Shown here in pieces: positions 59,185 to 64,000 of a DNA stretch of 64,000 nt (the stretch's first letter is position 1; every line of letters begins with the position of its first letter). The notes below the pieces were generated by a model that ran no database searches, was not told the origin of the DNA, and saw only the letters and a program-made list of their open reading frames with translations. A program made the translations under genes and the position numbers. The stretch is from Ciborinia camelliae (lineage: Eukaryota > Ascomycota > Leotiomycetes > Helotiales > Sclerotiniaceae): the NCBI GenBank assembly GCA_025890175.1, contig JANPYM010000012.1:461785-525784 (forward strand), read 5' to 3'.

Positions 59185-59725
59185 AGTGGATTTAAGATTT
59201 AAATTAAGATTATTTATGTTTGAAATAAAATGAAAGGGTTCCGGGGTGGAAGCAAAAACGATTTTTTCATTTTATTGTATTCGAATTATATGATTGTATA
59301 TTTTAATATTATATTTTAAAAATATAATATATATAAATTATATTATAAATATAATAAAATATTATAAAATAATATATATAAAATTTTAAAAAAATATTAT
59401 TATAAAAACTTTATATAATAGATTTAATATAATTATATATTATATATTATTATAATAAGTAAATCTATAAAATTTGAAACATATTTTTTTATTTTTAAAA
59501 TATTTATAATAATTATATATTAGTATTAAAAAAGAAATTATAAATAAAAATTAAAATTAAAATTAAAATGTAATATATATTAATATATAATTATTATAAA
59601 TATTTTAAAAATAAAAAAATACGTTTCAGGCTTTGTGGGTTTGCCCATTATAGTATAAGCAAGGTCCTAAGCTAATACTATGTTAGTTTAGTCCTTATAT
59701 GATCTGATAAATCCACCCCTGTTAC
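59185..59725. mobile_element. AT-rich RIP-like block with possible Tc1/mariner-type ends
   Basis: From about 59200 to 59620 the sequence is almost only A and T. GTGGATTTA near the left edge (59186-59194) and TAAATCCACCCCTG near 59709-59722, inverted, could be the ends of one element. An inner inverted repeat of about 45 bp (GAAACATATTTTTTTATTT near 59476 against its partner ending at 59628) frames the right part. This looks like a transposon relic erased by RIP, but no transposase can be read. Confidence 0.5.
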
Positions 59726-60152
59726 TGCGATCTATAAGAAATAAGTGGACCCATAGGTGGGGTATATGCGGGGGTTAGCGTATTTGTGCTTTTCCAGGGA
59801 ATAAGACGCCATCATCACTCAATCAAATGTTAGACTTTTATCATCATGTTGCACTTTTATACGTTTAACCTTCAAACTTCAATCATGAATTATGGCACGA
59901 TGGAACCTTTCATTCTCGTCATTTCATGGCATTCATGCATACGGTATTGGCACCGGCAACTATCTGCAATTGATGCAGACAATGATATTAAAGGTATAGT
60001 GTAGAGAGCGTAGATTGTAAGTTCGAGTTTCCTCTACTGTTTTCCTTCTCCTCCTTCGTCACATCTACAAAATAATCCATAAGGACTGTCGTTGTTGACA
60101 TATTACTTCCACCAACCCACCATATCCGACAACATCAAGTCATATCTGCAGT
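59726..60152. other. Promoter-side region of the FMN monooxygenase gene
   Basis: About 430 bp of normal composition between the AT-rich block and the ATG at 60153. A CT-rich stretch at 60030-60060 fits a fungal leader. No gene is seen. Confidence 0.45.
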
Positions 60153-61651
60153 ATGTCTTCCACGAAGAAACAGCTCATTCTCAATGCGTTTGCTATGCAA
60201 GCACCCGGTCACCTCAATCCAGGCCTTTTCAAATACCCTGGCGATCAAGGTTCTGAGTATAAGAACATTAAATCCTGGATTGCACTTGCCGAGAAGCTTG
60301 AAAAGGCCAAATTTCACGCCATATTCTTCGCAGATGTTCTAGGTGGTTACGATGTTTATAGAGGTCCTGCCAATCTCGAGCCAACCATACCTGCGGCATC
60401 TCAATTTCCAATAAATGATCCATTATATAGCATTCCTGCCTTGGTAAGTATTTCCCATACCCTTATCGTAAGTCACTATCTGATATGAAGAAAAAGGCTG
60501 CAGCTACAAAAAGTATCGGGTTTGGCGTGACTGCATCAACAACCTACGAGCAACCGTATCTACTCGCTCGCAGATTCTCAACAGTAGACCATCTCAGCGA
60601 TGGGAGAATTGCATGGAACATAGTTACATCATACCTCGACTCTGCAGCTCGAAACTTAGGTCTCGATACTCAAATTGAGCACGATGAACGATATAAGATT
60701 GCCCATGAATACCTTGATGTTACATATAAACTCTGGGAGGCTTCTTGGAGAGATGATGCTGTCCAACCTCCAGGATCGAGTTCATACGCAGATCCAAAAG
60801 GAGTAAGGCAGATAAATCACAAGGGGAAATATTTCAATGTACCGGGCCCACATCTGTGCGAACCTTCTCCCCAAAGGACCCCATTTTTATTCCAAGCTGG
60901 AACTTCCTCCGCTGGAAAGAAATTCGCTGCCACTCATGCCGAAGCCATTTTCTTAAATGCACACACCCCAGAGCTTATTCGTCCTTCGGTAGATTCAATT
61001 CGCTCGCAAGCTAAAGAATTAGGAAGAGATCCTGCCAGTATCAAGATTGTCGCAGGGCTCTTAGTCATCGTTGCCGAGACCGACGAAAAAGCACAGGAGA
61101 AGTTCGAAAAACTTGCTAGTTATGGTGATCGAGAGGGAGCTCTATCGTTATTTGGAGGTTGGTCTGGCTATGATTTGAGCACCTATGGCGACGATGAAGA
61201 TTTTAGATTTATTGAAAGCGCCCCTCCCGCTGTAAGAAGTATGGTGAACCATTGGGCATCAGTATCACCCCAAGGTCTAACATGGAACAAAAAGACCATC
61301 GCCGAACATCTTATTTTAGGAGGCAATGGTGCGAAGCTTATTGGAAATGCAAAAACAGTTGCAGATGAATTAGAAAGGTGGGTAGAGGTCTCTGATATCG
61401 ATGGATTCAACTTCAGTTATGCTAGTATTCCAGAGACATTCGATGATATGATCGAGTATTTACTTCCTGAGTTACGGAAGAGGGGACGGTTCTGGGATGA
61501 CTATGCTGTTCCTGGAGGTACGTTGAGAGAAAACTATTTGGGCGTCAAAGGTCAAAACCGACTTTCGGAGTCGCATCCTGGAGCAAAATATTTCTGGAAA
61601 GCTGGAGAAGATGAGCCAGCATATTCGAAGGAGGAAACGAAGAGGAGTTGA
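60153..61651 (+). CDS. FMN-dependent monooxygenase, NtaA/SnaA/DszA family
   Basis: Two exons, join(60153..60443,60497..61651), give 481 residues. The start KKQLILNAFAMQAPGHLNPGL is the usual opening of this group within the bacterial-luciferase-like superfamily. Further hallmarks are KFHAIFFADVLGGYDVYRG, FGVTASTTYEQPYLLARRFSTVDHLSDGRIAWNIVTS, HKGKYFNVPGPHLCEPSPQRTPFLFQAGTSSAG and a C-terminal DGFNFSYASIPETFDD. Members use FMNH2 from a separate flavin reductase to oxidise substrates such as nitrilotriacetate or organosulfur compounds. No reductase gene lies in this window. The 53-nt intron (GTAAGT, AAAAAG acceptor) joins YSIPAL to AAATKSIGFG in phase 0. A nearer CAG, 6 nt downstream, would delete two residues only. 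The fungal substrate is unknown. Confidence 0.92.
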
Positions 61652-62548
61652 GATGAGGAAGAGGCGACAATCTCAAACTCAAATTTCAGATAAGAATGAA
61701 AATGCTTAGAAATTCCATTGTATGAGTCTTCCGGCCTTGCAAGTCGCTTGTGTATGTTACTTTTCAGATGATCACGCTCATTTATGATGCATCGCTCCCC
61801 TCATATACCTTGTATTTCTCCGTGATCTACCTTTGTTCAACGCGTGAAGGGGCTCTGGGGACAGAAAATAGCTTTATCAATCGTCCATTGACTCCATTCA
61901 TCCATGTTTTTTCATCATCCATATATTTCTGTTTCGTCTCATAATTTTTCTAACAGGAGCTGGAAGAAGAGGGATGGAGAAGAGAGTCGAGACTTGAAGC
62001 AATGTAAAAATTTAACCCAGTTTATCGCACCATAGTACATGCCAAGCGGCTAGAATTACCCCTGACACAGCCCCACTTTTATATATCCCTCCGCCATGAC
62101 AGGTCACTTTCGGCTATCTTGCTTATTCTGCCCCACCCCCTCGCGACGATATTTGTTACAAGTGATATTTTTGATGTATACCCATCACATCGGATATTTA
62201 ACTCCTACGTTTGAGATGTTGAAAAAGCGCTTCATATGGAAAAGACGTCGTAATGCTAGGTAGGGTATGAATCCACGTTTAGAATCTATAAGATGGAAAT
62301 ACTTCATCGTGCTGTGTACTTGTAGAAATTCTGTTTCTTACTGCTGTTGCTTTCAATTTACTTACTTTCTCTTCTTTCTCAATCTCTATTGTCTTGTCCT
62401 CAGCCGGTCTGATCATTTTCTTGATATCATCCATTCTTTTATTTATCCATTCTATTTCTATTCCCTATATTCTCTTTATTGCCGTGCTGTGCATACCTAG
62501 TAATAATATCTATCTATTATCGTATTTCTCCTCCAAATAAAATACAAA
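61652..62548. other. Intergenic region, no gene seen
   Basis: About 900 bp with a pyrimidine-rich stretch from 62320 to 62470 that probably forms part of the promoter and leader of the next gene. The frames at 61750 and 62267 lack motifs. Confidence 0.5.
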
Positions 62549-63868
62549 ATGCCTTCCCTCAAACAAATGCTCCTCATAGCTCCTACGCTCCTTGCAACCA
62601 TCCACGCTCAAGGCGTTCTCCTCTCGGCCCAAGGGACCAAAGGATCCCCCGCTTCCCTCGCCCTCCAAGTCCAAGTCAACACCAACGACGCCAACATCAT
62701 CAACGCGGCCGAAATCACCAGCAACATCGTCAACGAATGCGGACGCACGCTTCTCAATGGAAACATCGACATTGGCGAAAATACCGAGGCGCAATTGGCT
62801 GCCAAGACGGTCACTTCGGTGACGAAAGGAAGTACCGTTAAAGTGGTGATGCAGCAGGGAGGCACCAATGGCGCCGGTCCTTATACGTGTGATATGGATC
62901 AGACGAGTAATGCGCAGGCGACGGGACAGACGAAATTGGATGTTAAGGAGTCAGATAGCAATGGGGGGAATATTATCTTGGCGGTTACTATGCCGGCTAA
63001 TATGAGTTGTATTGGTGGTATGTTACATCTTTCATTCTATCCTATATCACATCATATCCCATCTTATCCTATCCACCCCACCATCTTATCCCCTCCCCTT
63101 TATGAAGAAGTGACATCTTTACAAACGAAACCCCCCAAAAAAGAAATCCCATAAAGAAAACAAACTAACAACAAAACCACAGCCTCAACGGGAAATATCT
63201 GTACCGTCCGCTGTTTCAACGCCGCGACCGCCGGGCCATTCGGTGGCTGCTTTGCTGTAATGCAGACGGATGAGGCGGCGAGTAAGAATACGCCGGATAC
63301 GATTGCTACCGCGCAGACATTGGATGGTGTAGAGGCTCAGGTTGTGCAGTATGTGATTCTCTTGTTCTTTTGTTCTTTTGTTCCCGCCTTGTTATTTCCA
63401 CCGCTTTCTCTTTCGCTTAGGCGCTCTATTTGTGGGATACGATACGATACATCCATTTCATGCCCTTTCACTTCCACAACTACCTTCACTACTCAATACA
63501 CAACCCCAACCCAACCCAAAAACCTAAAAAAAAACCCCCCCAACTAACCTCCCTCTCCCTCCTCTCAAAACAGAAACAACAAAGATTTTCCCGCCGCCGT
63601 GAAAGCGAATTCCGAAGCGACGCTTAATGAGCAGGGTCTCTTTGCCGTGGAAGCATTGCTGAGTTCATCGCTGACGCCGATTCCGACGCGTACCAGTAGT
63701 GCTGCTGCGAAGGCGGCGGCTACTGGTACGGGTGCGGGGAAGAAGGATGCGGGTGGAAAGGGGGGCGCGGGGAAGAATGCTGGGCATGCGAAGGATGGGA
63801 ATGCGGATGCGAAGGCGAATGCTAATGCGAATGCGAATGGGAAGAATGCGAGGGCTTTTGTTGCGTAG
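62549..63868 (+). CDS. Secreted gEgh16/MAS-family (DUF3129) protein
   Basis: Three exons, join(62549..63017,63183..63348,63574..63868), give 309 residues. A signal peptide ends at about residue 20 (ATIHA-QG). The conserved part has AQGTKGSPASLALQV, an NECGRTLLNGNIDIGE block, GPYTCDMDQTSNA, and, after intron 1, ICTVRCFNAATAGPFGGCFAVMQTD, with paired cysteines. This is the pattern of the appressorium-associated gEgh16 and MAS proteins of powdery mildew and rice blast fungi. A tail rich in Ala, Gly, Lys and Asn (from about residue 245) is encoded by repetitive DNA. Intron 1 (165 nt, GTATGT) joins CIG-A-STGN. Intron 2 (225 nt, GTATGT/AACAG) joins VVQ to NNKDFPAAV. Expression at infection is family knowledge, not shown here. 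Confidence 0.88.
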
Positions 63869-64000
63869 GGGGAAGGAGAGACTTTGAGAAGGGGAAGGAG
63901 AGAGGGTCGTTTGGTGTGGATAAGATGTGGATGGGATGTAGATAGATAGAATAAAAGATACCCACCCTATCCTACCAACGCTTAACAATAAAAATATGTA
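63869..64000. other. 3' flank of the gEgh16-type gene
   Basis: About 130 bp after the stop. AATAAAAG at 63949-63956 and AATAAAAA near 63988 could serve in polyadenylation. Confidence 0.4.

Noticed and set aside
1..64000. CRISPR array, bacterial operon or phage
   Set aside because: Genes have spliceosomal introns and fungal families; the repeats are microsatellites without spacers.

Overview
The window looks like nuclear DNA of a filamentous ascomycete, most likely a leotiomycete close to Botrytis/Sclerotinia. Genes carry short introns (about 45-160 nt) with GTAAGT/GTATGT-type donors and CTAAC/CTGAC branch sites. It has a fungal SUN-family wall protein, a gEgh16/MAS-family secreted protein and a TRAPPII Trs130 subunit, and there are G-to-A and C-to-T lesions of the kind left by repeat-induced point mutation (RIP). 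The family assignment of the organism rests on protein resemblance recalled from memory and was not searched.

Layout. 1-0.37 kb: 3' end of an unrecognised gene. 0.4-3.7 kb: microsatellites, including a nearly 200-bp TAGG array. 3.7-4.3 kb (-): a short coiled-coil (SCOC-like) protein. 4.4-14.7 kb: gene-poor and rich in simple repeats. 14.8-16.0 kb (-): secreted SMP-30-like beta-propeller. 17.5-22.3 kb (+): Trs130/TRAPPC10. 23.0-25.2 kb (+): amino-acid permease with eight exons. 26.1-27.6 kb (+): amidase pseudogene. About 29.1-29.3 kb: a folded, pol-III-like candidate RNA. 30.2-34.7 kb (-): three hypothetical genes rich in charged residues, one possibly broken. 34.7-40.4 kb: gene-free, with a perfect 17-bp hairpin. 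40.7-42.2 kb (+): SUN-family protein. 44.2-45.7 kb (+): DUF202 membrane protein with a long low-complexity N-terminus. 45.9-46.2 kb: telomere-like and GAGT repeats.

47.9-62 kb looks like a decayed secondary-metabolism or catabolic locus. It holds a broken FSH1-type serine hydrolase (-), a broken highly reducing polyketide synthase (+), and then apparently intact genes: an UNC93-like transporter (-), a Baeyer-Villiger-type flavin monooxygenase (-) and an FMN-dependent NtaA/DszA-type monooxygenase (+). Between the last two genes lies a transition-mutated foldback element (58.7-59.2 kb) and a very AT-rich block (59.2-59.7 kb). The PKS relic has lost its KS catalytic cysteine (now Tyr) and its ACP attachment serine (now Phe), so it cannot work as a PKS. 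The tailoring and transport genes beside it remain open. The window ends with a gEgh16/MAS-type secreted protein (62.5-63.9 kb, +).

Exon-intron models were built by eye from splice signals, reading frame and family resemblance. Coordinates of multi-exon genes run from the start codon to the stop codon, and the exon joins are given in the evidence.
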